Origin: JBMNGW01 sp050950025
Lineage (GTDB): Bacteria; Spirochaetota; Spirochaetia; Sphaerochaetales; Sphaerochaetaceae
Direction of reading: 5' to 3'
Assembly (NCBI GenBank): GCA_050950025.1
Contig: JBMNGW010000010.1
Span: 27,342-91,341 of the forward strand
Length of the DNA stretch: 64,000 nucleotides
The notes beneath the pieces were generated by a model, which was not told the DNA's origin, ran no database searches, and was given only the letters and a program-made list of their open reading frames with translations. Positions 1-7,390 of the stretch are shown one piece after another (the first letter of the stretch is position 1; the number at the start of each line of letters is the position of its first letter). The translations under genes were made by a program, and so were the position numbers.

Positions 1-929
1 CCACTTCAAAATGTTTTTGATAATAGCCGGCAGGCCCTTTGGTAATATTGGAGATTTCAAAAGCATTGGCAACAGGCTGGTTATGGGAAACAGCGTTCAC
101 TTTATAAGGAATGGCAGCCCCGCCCCCTGATTTTTGAAAAGCAAATGTGCTGTTGGGATTTTGGTTGGGACTAACTTTAATTTTATAGATTTTGTTATTT
201 CGATTATCAGTTGAGCTAAAGTTCACCGAACCAACCACCAGTGATGAATTATTCGCAGCCATCGAGATAACATCCACATTTGCTGCTGCAGGATACGAAA
301 CTACATCCAAGTTAGTAAACACCGGCTGACCGCCTGGGTTTGCATCCTTCTCCTTATAAAAGGCAAATAAATTCATTATGATTTCGTCAAGGAGAACTTG
401 ATCGCTTGTTCCGTAATCGGCATAAAACTGCATCCTCACAAACGAACTGTAGCTCCCTTTCCACGTATCATTAAGATTCATAGCTCCTAAAATAATACTT
501 AAGTTCCCTCCCGCATTGTTATCATATTTAATGGGGACTTCAGTAGGTGATGTGCTTATTAAATAATCATGAGAGCCGTTTGGGTAGGTAGTAGCGAAAT
601 TGAATGACAAGCTGAAAGGGACCCTTTTTGAAGGATCTGTAATCTTAACGAACTCTAAATTTGGCCCACTTGAAGACATAATGATGCTTACATGAGGACT
701 CCATCCGGGAATTCCTTGGTAATTTGGACGATTTCCCACCCATTGAATTGGTGCTACTTCGATTCCGCCCCAAATAAGTAGTTCCCCATTGAAAATCCCT
801 TGACTGATCTGTAAATCCATTACTGTCTTGGTTTAAAGTAATAACATACCAATCGGGATTTACCGGAGCGCCAAACAAAAGAAAAGGGAAGAGAAGGAGA
901 GTGAACATAAAGATATTTCGTTTCTTCAT
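1..929 (-). pseudogene. Secreted beta-rich protein, frameshifted, 3' end beyond window edge
   Basis: The reading frame starting at 929 encodes a clear signal peptide (MKKRNIFMFTLLLFPFLLFG, likely cleaved after GA) and then drifts into a short nonsense tail ending at 645. A different minus-strand frame is open from about 832 to base 1 and reads as a normal protein (for example LLIWGGIEVAP and SVNFSSTDNR). Removing one base between about 784 and 832, for example from the AAAA run at 792-795, joins the two. The C-terminal part is clearly homologous to the secreted protein at 21427-22605 (VGSVNFSSTD versus VGSVDFSTTG, FAFQKSG versus FLFSKSG). No strong Shine-Dalgarno sequence precedes the start. 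The function is unknown; it is probably a surface or periplasmic beta-sandwich protein. Whether the frameshift is real or a sequencing error cannot be told. Confidence 0.7.
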
Positions 930-1077
930 AAGACAAACATACTATGACATAAGTGTGTTTGACTAGAGGGTCGCACAGGTATGTTTCCTATCTTTTTATA
1001 AGAAAGATGATTTTATTACCCTTAATTGCCCCACTACTTGCATGAGAGAGGTTTCCTCTTATGACATAACATGGGCT

Positions 1078-2211
1078 TTAGACAAGAAGTGGTTGTTCAA
1101 ATGAGACCGGGCGCAAATTATCATCAAGGACGCTACTCATATAAAAGCGATCAAGATTCAACTCAAAAGCCAAGCGTACCAGCAGATCTTCTCCTAGGAG
1201 GTTTTGTTCGCAAAAAAGGTAGATAAGAGCTTTTTCTGCCAAAAGGCCCGTTTTCAGGGAATTTAAATAGATCTGTTTGTGCGGATGATTTTCATACGTG
1301 CTTTTCATATGGCGATAGAGCTCAGAAGAACTTAAATCCCTATTCAAAGATTGCAGCTCTTTTTTCAAAGGGGCTGTCTCTCCTTTGCTAGCTTGCTCCC
1401 CAAGAGGTTTGAGCGTGAAAAACGTATACTCTTTAGCCGGTAAATAATGGTGTTCATCACAACGGGCACAGTAATTGGGATAAAGTGAGCCCTCTTTGTG
1501 AGTATCACCGCCGACAATAATCAGCGGATCAAAATAGAGAGCGGGGCACTCTTGGGAATCGACAGTGTAGTAGCGGTAGGTGTAAAAAGCATTGTTAAGG
1601 CACTGTTGATGTTCACAATACGCTGTTAAAGGGATGACATCGGTGGCAATATCGAGCATCAGACGCGCAGTGGAGTTAAAAATGTCACGACGGAAATTAA
1701 GAATCAACGTGGGGAAAATAAACAGCAGTCCTCTTTGCAGTGCTTGATTGCGCACCACATAGGCAAGCCGTTCATCAAAAAAAGAGGCTTCGTCAATAAT
1801 AAATGTTCCTACGTGGGGGTTTTTGGCTAACACCCGTTCTAAATCAAATGAGTTGCGAATATGGGCGATATTTTCCCCACAGCTGATATAACCGCTACGA
1901 TACGCCAACGCATCACTCGGATATTCTCTAAAGCGCTCCCCATCAATTTCGGAGCGGATAAAAAAGATATTTCTCCGATCGACTGAACCGCTGCTCGTTA
2001 GCTTACGTACCGCCTCCCCTTTTTTGCGGGCAATGGCACCATCGTGCCAAATACGAGAAGCAAATTCGGTTTTACCCGAACCCATTGGTCCGATAATAAG
2101 CACCCTTCTTCCCGAAGCAGTGAAATCAAAATGGGTAAACGTCTGGTGGACTGTTAGAGAGGGAAACCCCAGACTTTTAAGAAAATCATCGGTCGTTTCA
2201 ATACGTGGCAT
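1078..2211 (-). CDS. tdk: Thymidine kinase-like protein (type II TK fold) with extended C-terminus
   Basis: This probably phosphorylates thymidine or deoxyuridine with ATP in pyrimidine salvage. Residues about 41-48 (GPMGSGKT) form a P-loop. FIIDEASFFDE at about 137-147 matches the Walker B and catalytic Glu region of type II thymidine kinases. Cys pairs CEHQQC (about 199-204) and CARC (about 248-251) look like the structural zinc site. At about 377 residues it is far longer than the usual 190-220; the last 115 or so residues are not recognised. The start at 2211 is chosen because GGAG lies nine bases upstream; 2238 is also in frame. The start overlaps the end of deoC by 14 bp, consistent with a deoC-tdk salvage operon. 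Substrate specificity is inferred from the fold only. Confidence 0.75.
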   Translation of the reverse strand: MPRIETTDDFLKSLGFPSLTVHQTFTHFDFTASGRRVLIIGPMGSGKTEFASRIWHDGAIARKKGEAVRKLTSSGSVDRRNIFFIRSEIDGERFREYPSDALAYRSGYISCGENIAHIRNSFDLERVLAKNPHVGTFIIDEASFFDERLAYVVRNQALQRGLLFIFPTLILNFRRDIFNSTARLMLDIATDVIPLTAYCEHQQCLNNAFYTYRYYTVDSQECPALYFDPLIIVGGDTHKEGSLYPNYCARCDEHHYLPAKEYTFFTLKPLGEQASKGETAPLKKELQSLNRDLSSSELYRHMKSTYENHPHKQIYLNSLKTGLLAEKALIYLFCEQNLLGEDLLVRLAFELNLDRFYMSSVLDDNLRPVSFEQPLLV

Positions 2212-2871
2212 CGGACGCTGCTCCTTGAATAATGGCAATGCCGCTACTGGTTCCCAACCTAGTAGCTCCAGCTTGGATCATCTGAAGCGCTGTTTCATAG
2301 CTACGCACCCCTCCGGCTGCCTTCACTCCCATTTCTTCTTTCACCTCTTCTCTCATCAACTTCACATCGGCAACTGTCGCCCCACCGCTAGAAAAGCCGG
2401 TGGATGTTTTGACAAAGTCGGCTTTAGCTTTTAAGGCCAATTTGCAGGCGATGCGCTTTTGCTCATCAGTTAGTAAGCAGGTTTCCAAAATGACTTTCAG
2501 TGTCCGCTGTTGGCACACCTCTTTTACCAAGCGAATATCATTTTCAACTGCCTCATAATCGCCATCCAGCATCTTTCCCACATTGATGACCATATCTATT
2601 TCATCAGAGCCGTCAGCCAGTGCTTGAGCCGCTTCACAGACTTTTGCAGAGGTGGAACCAGAACCCAAAGGAAAGCCGATGACTGTACAGACTTTCACTT
2701 TGGTATCTTTGAGCATATCGACGCAGTAACGAGTCCAACACCCGTTGACGCACACCGAAGCAAAGGAGTGTTCTGCCGCCTCTTGGCATAAAGCTGTTAT
2801 CATTTTTTTGAGTGGCATTGGCTGCCAAAAGGGGTGTGATCTATATAGCGGGCAAGTTCTGCTTGTTTCAT
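2198..2871 (-). pseudogene. deoC: Deoxyribose-phosphate aldolase, two apparent frameshifts near N-terminus
   Basis: DeoC cleaves 2-deoxyribose-5-phosphate to acetaldehyde and glyceraldehyde-3-phosphate. An AAGGAG site precedes the ATG at 2871, which reads MKQAELARYIDHT and then leaves frame. Removing one base from the CCCC run (plus-strand GGGG at 2831-2834) restores LLAANATQK. Removing one from the A7 run (plus-strand T7 at 2803-2809) restores KMITALCQEAAEH. Together these give the canonical IDHTLL...ALC start of the family. The rest is intact: VCTVIGFPLG, the DEIDMVINVG segment, the Schiff-base region FVKTSTGFSSGGAT and the second lysine in GVKAAGGVRS. As written the gene could make only a 23-residue peptide or an N-terminally scrambled protein. 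It is probably co-transcribed with the downstream thymidine kinase. Confidence 0.85.
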
Positions 2872-2935
2872 TGGCGACTCCTTGGCGATATTCGTGAGCT
2901 TGATTTTTCCCCAACTGTTGGCTACTGTCAACAAC

Positions 2936-3835
2936 ATGATACTACAAACTATCGCTGATAAATACCTATGGTTCCTTGTTGCCATTTTGGCAATCAACCT
3001 CTACCAAAGAAAAGCCTTTCCCCGCAGCCGCAACAAGCGGACGGCCACTTTAATCATGGCAGCTTTGGCTATGGTCTACCAAATCCTGATAGTCATTATC
3101 CTCAGCCAAGGATGGCCTCATTGGTTGGCTATTTTCGCTTTATTGATTCCTTTGGCACTGATTATCCCTTTGAAAACGCGCCTTTTTTTGTTCAGAAGGA
3201 CCTGCGTACAATGCTCCGCTCCTTTAAACTGGCAAACCATCGTTAACTACGATGACAATCTTTGTCCAAATTGTTGGAACGAGTTGCACCCGGTTCAAGA
3301 AACTGAGCCCCAAGAGCCAGCTTCCGTCGATCCATCTCAGGCTACCGATGTCGACCAAATTGATTGGGATAGCTGGGAGCCCCAAGAAAAAGCGGTCCTC
3401 TGCTATGTCTTTGATGGTGATCAAGTCTTACTGATTGAGAAAAAATCGGGATTTGGTAAAGGAAAAATTACTGCCCCCGGCGGCCACATTGAAGAGGGCG
3501 AGACAGCTAGTGAAGCTGCCATCAGAGAATTGGAAGAAGAGACCCATTTAATCGTCTCTGAAGTAGAGTACAAAGGGACTGTCGAATTTCAATTTGCCGA
3601 TGGACTGTCGATGCGAGGGCATGTCTTTTTTGCCCATTCATACACCGGAGAACCCACAGAAACCGATGAAGCCCGCCCCTTCTGGGCTCCGGTTTCAGAT
3701 TTACCCTATGATAAAATGTGGGCCGATGACACTCTTTGGTTGCCCTTGGCACTGAAGGGAACCAAATTTACGGCCCGCTTCATTTTTGATGGCGATGATA
3801 TGCTTAGCCATCATATAGATCTTTTAGACACATGA
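2936..3835 (+). CDS. Membrane-anchored NUDIX hydrolase (MTH1-like 8-oxo-dGTPase type)
   Basis: A 299-residue protein in three parts. Two or three hydrophobic segments fill residues 1-90. A zinc-ribbon-like stretch follows, with paired CxxC motifs (CVQC near 98 and CPNC near 117). A C-terminal NUDIX domain carries GGHIEEGETASEAAIRELEEE, the phosphohydrolase box. Its last third (MWADDTLWLPLAL and FTARFIFDGDDML) closely resembles human MTH1 (MWPDDSYWFPLLL, FHGYFKFQGQDT), so a role in clearing oxidised purine nucleotides is plausible. The start at 2936 leaves 64 bp to the divergent deoC; an in-frame ATG at 2882 is less likely. The stop overlaps the next gene by ATGA, indicating translational coupling. 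Substrate is inferred. Confidence 0.85.
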   Translation: MILQTIADKYLWFLVAILAINLYQRKAFPRSRNKRTATLIMAALAMVYQILIVIILSQGWPHWLAIFALLIPLALIIPLKTRLFLFRRTCVQCSAPLNWQTIVNYDDNLCPNCWNELHPVQETEPQEPASVDPSQATDVDQIDWDSWEPQEKAVLCYVFDGDQVLLIEKKSGFGKGKITAPGGHIEEGETASEAAIRELEEETHLIVSEVEYKGTVEFQFADGLSMRGHVFFAHSYTGEPTETDEARPFWAPVSDLPYDKMWADDTLWLPLALKGTKFTARFIFDGDDMLSHHIDLLDT

Positions 3836-4758
3836 GTCTTTCTGTTTTGGGCTTGGGCAGCTGGTCACTGATTAGCGGCTTTTCCCACAACCAAAAACGC
3901 CAGGATTCCATTAAGACGCTGCATGCCGCCTTACGAGGCGGCATCAGACATGTTGACACTGCTCAAAGCTATGACAAGGGGCTAGCAGAACAGCTGGTAG
4001 GCCAGCAGCTTAGGGTGCTGCGCAAAGAAATCTCGCGCCAAGAAGTGCAGATTGCCACCAAGTTTTTTCTCCCCCAAGACCCCCAATCTGTTGAAAAATT
4101 AGTCCAATTGTCCCTTAAGCGGATGGGCCTTTCCTACCTTGATATCTTTTATATCCACTGGCCCTCCTCTTCTTTAGAAATCGGCCCCTATATTGAACAA
4201 CTGGATACCCTGCGTCGCCAAGGAGTTATCAAAGCCATTGGTTTAAGCAACTTTACCCCCGCTTTAGTAAAGCAGGCACTGCAAGTAGCCCCTATTGATT
4301 ATTTGCAGTTTCCCCTCTCTCTTTTGTGGATTCGCAGCCTAAAGGCCCTGTTACCCCTTGCTCACCAACAGAACATTCTCACCGTCGGTTACAGCCCTTT
4401 GGCAATGGGATTACTTAGTCGCCCACTTGCCCCTCTGAGTGCCAATGATTTCAGAACTTCCAGTTTTTGCTTTTTACCTGAGTACCAGAAACACTGCCAA
4501 CAGGTGTTTGCTGTATTGGAAGAAACTGTCACTGCTTTACACTATTCAATGGCCGATGTAGCTCTGAAGTGGGCGATGCATCAAGGCCTCGATATCATCT
4601 TAAGCGGAGCTCGCACCAAAGAGCAGCTTCAACAAACACTGAATGCCACCACCCTTTCTTTGGAAAAAGAACACCTTTTACTGTTAACCGAGGCGGCGAA
4701 CAGTTTGGATAACTGCATTGAATCTCAACAAGATAATCCCTTTTTCCATCGCTACTAA
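3832..4758 (+). CDS. Aldo/keto reductase
   Basis: A 308-residue NADPH-type oxidoreductase with an (alpha/beta)8 barrel. The catalytic tetrad is visible as Asp42 and Tyr47 (HVDTAQSYDKG), Lys77 (ATKF) and His109 (IHWP). GLSNF near 147 and YSPLAMGLL near 197 are further family signatures, and SGARTKEQL near 262 matches the cofactor phosphate-binding loop. It starts inside the stop codon of the NUDIX gene (ATGA), so the two are probably translated together, and the YigZ gene follows 17 bp downstream. The physiological substrate cannot be read from the sequence. Confidence 0.92.
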   Translation: MSLSVLGLGSWSLISGFSHNQKRQDSIKTLHAALRGGIRHVDTAQSYDKGLAEQLVGQQLRVLRKEISRQEVQIATKFFLPQDPQSVEKLVQLSLKRMGLSYLDIFYIHWPSSSLEIGPYIEQLDTLRRQGVIKAIGLSNFTPALVKQALQVAPIDYLQFPLSLLWIRSLKALLPLAHQQNILTVGYSPLAMGLLSRPLAPLSANDFRTSSFCFLPEYQKHCQQVFAVLEETVTALHYSMADVALKWAMHQGLDIILSGARTKEQLQQTLNATTLSLEKEHLLLLTEAANSLDNCIESQQDNPFFHRY

Positions 4759-4775
4759 GATGGTATGCTTGGACT

Positions 4776-5375
4776 ATGAGAGTTCCAATTCAAAGCGCCA
4801 GTGCCGAAATAGAGATCAAGCGCTCCCGCTTCATTGCCGTTGCCGAATACATTAGCGAAGCCCATTTAATCAAAGAGCGTACTTTGGCAATGCGCAAACA
4901 CCATCCGGGAGCCAACCATGTGGTTCATGCTGCAGTGATGGGGAAAAAAGGGAGCGAATTTAGTCTTAGCGATGATCATGAGCCCAAAAACACTGCCGGC
5001 AGGCCTGCTTTAGAAGTACTCAAAGGCAGTGGCATCACTAACATCTTGGTGATGATCATCCGGTATTTTGGCGGAACAAAATTGGGCACCGGGGGCTTAG
5101 TAAAAGCCTATGCCGATGCCACCAAAGCGGTTCTTGAAGTCCTTAAAACAGAAGAACTGGTGGAAAAAACAGCAATGAAGCTGGTCATAGGCTATGATAT
5201 CTACGAACAGGTGAAACAACTTTTAATTGAAGTGAACGCTGAAATTACTGAAGAATTTACCGATGAAGTGACAATAAGGTGCAATATCCCTCTTTCTGTG
5301 GCCCCTGAGATAACTTCTCAGATTACCGATTTAAGCAGCGGTAATGCCCGCATTACTGATCTACCTGCTCAATAA
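4776..5375 (+). CDS. yigZ: YigZ/IMPACT family protein (UPF0029)
   Basis: A 199-residue soluble protein of the YigZ/IMPACT family, which is linked to translation or RNA binding but has no firmly established activity. The signature runs from about residue 68 (DDHEPKNTAGRPAL) to 115 (IIRYFGGTKLGTGGLVKAY). The C-terminal third is the small DUF1949-type ferredoxin-like domain. The gene lies 17 bp after the aldo/keto reductase, probably in the same transcript, and its last 23 bp overlap the convergent M28 peptidase gene. Confidence 0.93.
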   Translation: MRVPIQSASAEIEIKRSRFIAVAEYISEAHLIKERTLAMRKHHPGANHVVHAAVMGKKGSEFSLSDDHEPKNTAGRPALEVLKGSGITNILVMIIRYFGGTKLGTGGLVKAYADATKAVLEVLKTEELVEKTAMKLVIGYDIYEQVKQLLIEVNAEITEEFTDEVTIRCNIPLSVAPEITSQITDLSSGNARITDLPAQ

Positions 5376-6588
5376 AACGTACAGCTATCGATAAAGCCCT
5401 TTCCACCGCTTCACTTTCTATGGCATCAGGGGTGTCAAAGGGGGTGTGGTAGACTTGGGCGCGATTTTTATTGTCCCACGGCATTGCCATTAATGTAGTC
5501 GCTTCAAAGCCTTTTTTTGCCGCTTCTGCAGCATCGGTGCCCCCGGTGAGAAACGCAATGGGTTGGCTAAAGGCTTCGTAGCCCATCGAGTGGGCAATGC
5601 CAACACACTGGGTAGCCATCTGTTGTGACAGCTGCACTGTTCCGTTGATATCGCTGGTTAAAAAGAAAAGATCTTTAGCATAATAGGGACAATCGACATT
5701 GAAGTTCCAAACTTTACCCCCCAATAATTTTTCATCGCCTTGGTGGGTGGTAAAAAAATCTCGTGCTCCTCTTAAGCCCGCCTCTTCTGCATCAAAGCTG
5801 GCAAAAATGAGCCTGGTGTGCTTCAGCTTGCTCTGCCTATTTTTAAAATAGTGGGCCAGCTCAACTCCCATGGCACTGGCAATAAGATTATCACCGGCTC
5901 CGGGTGTCCCCTCTTTGGCGGCAAAGTTCCAAAGCCTGAAAATCCAAGGCAGGGTAACGGTCAATACCACCAGGGCAATACCAAAGCCCATTGAAGGAAG
6001 GCGAAAACTTACAATGGCGCCTTTGAATATCTGAATAAGACTAAGGAGTGTTAAAGCTACAATGCTCCCTAAGCCGATGCTGATACGTAGCAGATACAAG
6101 TGTGGCTTGTCCAAATACAAGGTAAAGATTTTGGCGCTGTCGTGATGACCGCTGAATACCACAGTGTTTTTCACTTTTTGCTGAGGTTCAATCACACCAT
6201 ACACATTGATCCCCTCTGCTTGGGGGTAAAAACGATCAAGGACCTCTTTATAAAAAAAGAACTGCAAAACCATAATGGTCAATGAAGAGCCCATCAACAT
6301 GAAGGAAAGCAGCCCCACAGAGAGCCAACTGAACACTAAGGCCACCGGATACAAAACGACCAAAATCTTAATCCAGCCTAAAAAGGCATCTGGGTGAATA
6401 TCAAAGCTCTCCAAAGCCACCGAATCGCAGCTTTTCTTTAACTCTTCAGAGAGCCTGTGGGCTGTTTTTCTACAGGCATCGGTGCCACTAAGACGGCTGC
6501 CATGGTCATTAATAAGACGTGAAACGAGATCTAATGCCTGCTTTGCCATGAAGGAGGCGTGCAGCTTTTCCATCTTAACTTTGGCCAT
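5353..6588 (-). CDS. M28-family zinc metallopeptidase with membrane segments
   Basis: An integral membrane aminopeptidase-like protein of about 411 residues. Metal ligands appear in order: His in GHHDSA (about 149), Asp in GAGDNL (about 233), the Glu pair in DAEEAG (about 268-269), an Asp in TGGTDAAEAA and a His in VYHTPFD. Two hydrophobic blocks (about 70-115 and 165-222) interrupt or precede the peptidase fold, so the active site is probably held at the membrane. The start at 6588 is preferred because a GAGGT site lies upstream; 6609 is also possible. It is transcribed divergently from the tRNA cluster. The peptide substrate is unknown. Confidence 0.82.
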   Translation of the reverse strand: MAKVKMEKLHASFMAKQALDLVSRLINDHGSRLSGTDACRKTAHRLSEELKKSCDSVALESFDIHPDAFLGWIKILVVLYPVALVFSWLSVGLLSFMLMGSSLTIMVLQFFFYKEVLDRFYPQAEGINVYGVIEPQQKVKNTVVFSGHHDSAKIFTLYLDKPHLYLLRISIGLGSIVALTLLSLIQIFKGAIVSFRLPSMGFGIALVVLTVTLPWIFRLWNFAAKEGTPGAGDNLIASAMGVELAHYFKNRQSKLKHTRLIFASFDAEEAGLRGARDFFTTHQGDEKLLGGKVWNFNVDCPYYAKDLFFLTSDINGTVQLSQQMATQCVGIAHSMGYEAFSQPIAFLTGGTDAAEAAKKGFEATTLMAMPWDNKNRAQVYHTPFDTPDAIESEAVERALSIAVRFIEQVDQ

Positions 6589-6628
6589 GCGATACCTCTG
6601 GCCCATCATCTAACGCACAGCCGCTGCG

Positions 6629-6669
6629 TGTCAAGTTTACTTGACAAAGCAAAGGGTCGTCATTATAGT
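6629..6669 (+). promoter_or_regulatory. Sigma-70-type promoter of the tRNA cluster with palindromic -35 region
   Basis: TTGACA at 6641-6646 and TATAGT at 6664-6669 are separated by 17 bp, a near-perfect sigma-70 promoter ending 13 bp before the first tRNA. The -35 box is the right half of the palindrome TGTCAAGTTTACTTGACA (6629-6646). The left half could act as a -35 for the divergent M28 gene, or the palindrome could be an operator. Confidence 0.7.
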
Positions 6670-6682
6670 GTGAAAGCTGATT

Positions 6683-6767
6683 GGAGAGATGTCCGAGCGG
6701 TCGAAGGAGGCGGTCTTGAAAACCGTTGAGGCGCGAGTCTCCGGGGGTTCGAATCCCTCTCTCTCCG
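6683..6767 (+). tRNA. tRNA-Ser (anticodon TGA)
   Basis: The sequence folds as a class II tRNA with a long variable arm. The acceptor stem is GGAGAGA/TCTCTCC with discriminator G. The anticodon loop CTTGAAA gives TGA, reading UCA. The T-loop is TTCGAAT. The 3' CCA is not encoded. It is the first of five tRNAs. Confidence 0.95.
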
Positions 6768-6811
6768 CTACTATATTTCCGATCAGGACGACGCTTCCTG
6801 TAGGTTGATTT

Positions 6812-6898
<87 letters not shown>

Positions 6899-6936
6899 TT
6901 TTTTTGGTTTTTGACATGTGCATGGTCTTTTAACGT

Positions 6937-7010
6937 GTAGCCATAGCTCAGCTGGATAGAGCATCAGATTGCGGATCTGAAGGCCGGAGGTTCGAATCCT
7001 CTTGGCTACG
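6937..7010 (+). tRNA. tRNA-Arg (anticodon GCG)
   Basis: A class I tRNA of 74 nt. The acceptor stem is GTAGCCA/TGGCTAC, the anticodon stem TCAGA/TCTGA, and the loop TTGCGGA, giving anticodon GCG. A at position 20 of the D-loop and C35 fit arginine identity. A G at position 34 is unusual, because most bacteria read CGN codons with an ACG (inosine) tRNA. CCA is not encoded. Confidence 0.9.
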
Positions 7011-7022
7011 TAAGCAACCCCT

Positions 7023-7110
7023 GGAGAGATGTCCGAGTGGTCGAAGGAGACGGATTCGAAATCCGTTGTACTGTTTTGCGGTACCGAGGGTTCGAATCCC
7101 TCTCTCTCCG
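7023..7110 (+). tRNA. tRNA-Ser (anticodon CGA)
   Basis: A class II tRNA with acceptor stem GGAGAGA/TCTCTCC and loop TTCGAAA giving anticodon CGA, reading UCG. The body closely resembles the TGA isoacceptor at 6683, suggesting local duplication. CCA is not encoded. Confidence 0.95.
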
Positions 7111-7132
7111 CTACGGTGCACAATCAAAAGCT

Positions 7133-7219
7133 GGAGAGGTGTCCGAGTGGTCGAAGGTGCACCCTTGGAAAGGGTGTGGGCTCTCACAGGCCCCGGGGGT
7201 TCGAATCCCCCCCTCTCCG
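7133..7219 (+). tRNA. tRNA-Ser (anticodon GGA)
   Basis: A class II tRNA with acceptor stem GGAGAGG/CCTCTCC and loop TTGGAAA giving anticodon GGA, reading UCC and UCU. It completes the serine set. It ends three bases before the SRP RNA stem begins. Confidence 0.95.
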
Positions 7220-7221
7220 TT

Positions 7222-7349
7222 CCCCCTTGGTGTTGATGGTAGATTCTGTACTATTGCCAGTCGCCCAACCCCGTCAGGACCGGAAGGTAGCAGCGGCAAG
7301 CGATTTGGTGATGAGCTGCAGGCGATGTATCGGAGCCAAGGGGGTTTTT
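7222..7349 (+). ncRNA. ffs: Signal recognition particle RNA (4.5S type) with terminator
   Basis: This is the small bacterial SRP RNA, which binds Ffh for co-translational membrane targeting. The conserved domain IV tetraloop region GTCAGGACCGGAAGG followed by TAGCAG lies near 7273-7293. The ends pair (CCCCCTTGG at 7222-7230 with CCAAGGGGG at 7336-7344), and five T residues follow as part of an intrinsic terminator. It lies between the tRNA cluster and dnaX, an arrangement also seen in Bacillus (scr-dnaX-ybaB-recR). The exact processed ends are approximate. Confidence 0.93.
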
Positions 7350-7390
7350 CATCTTAACCCCGCATGCTATAGTCCTACCTAGGAGTCAAG

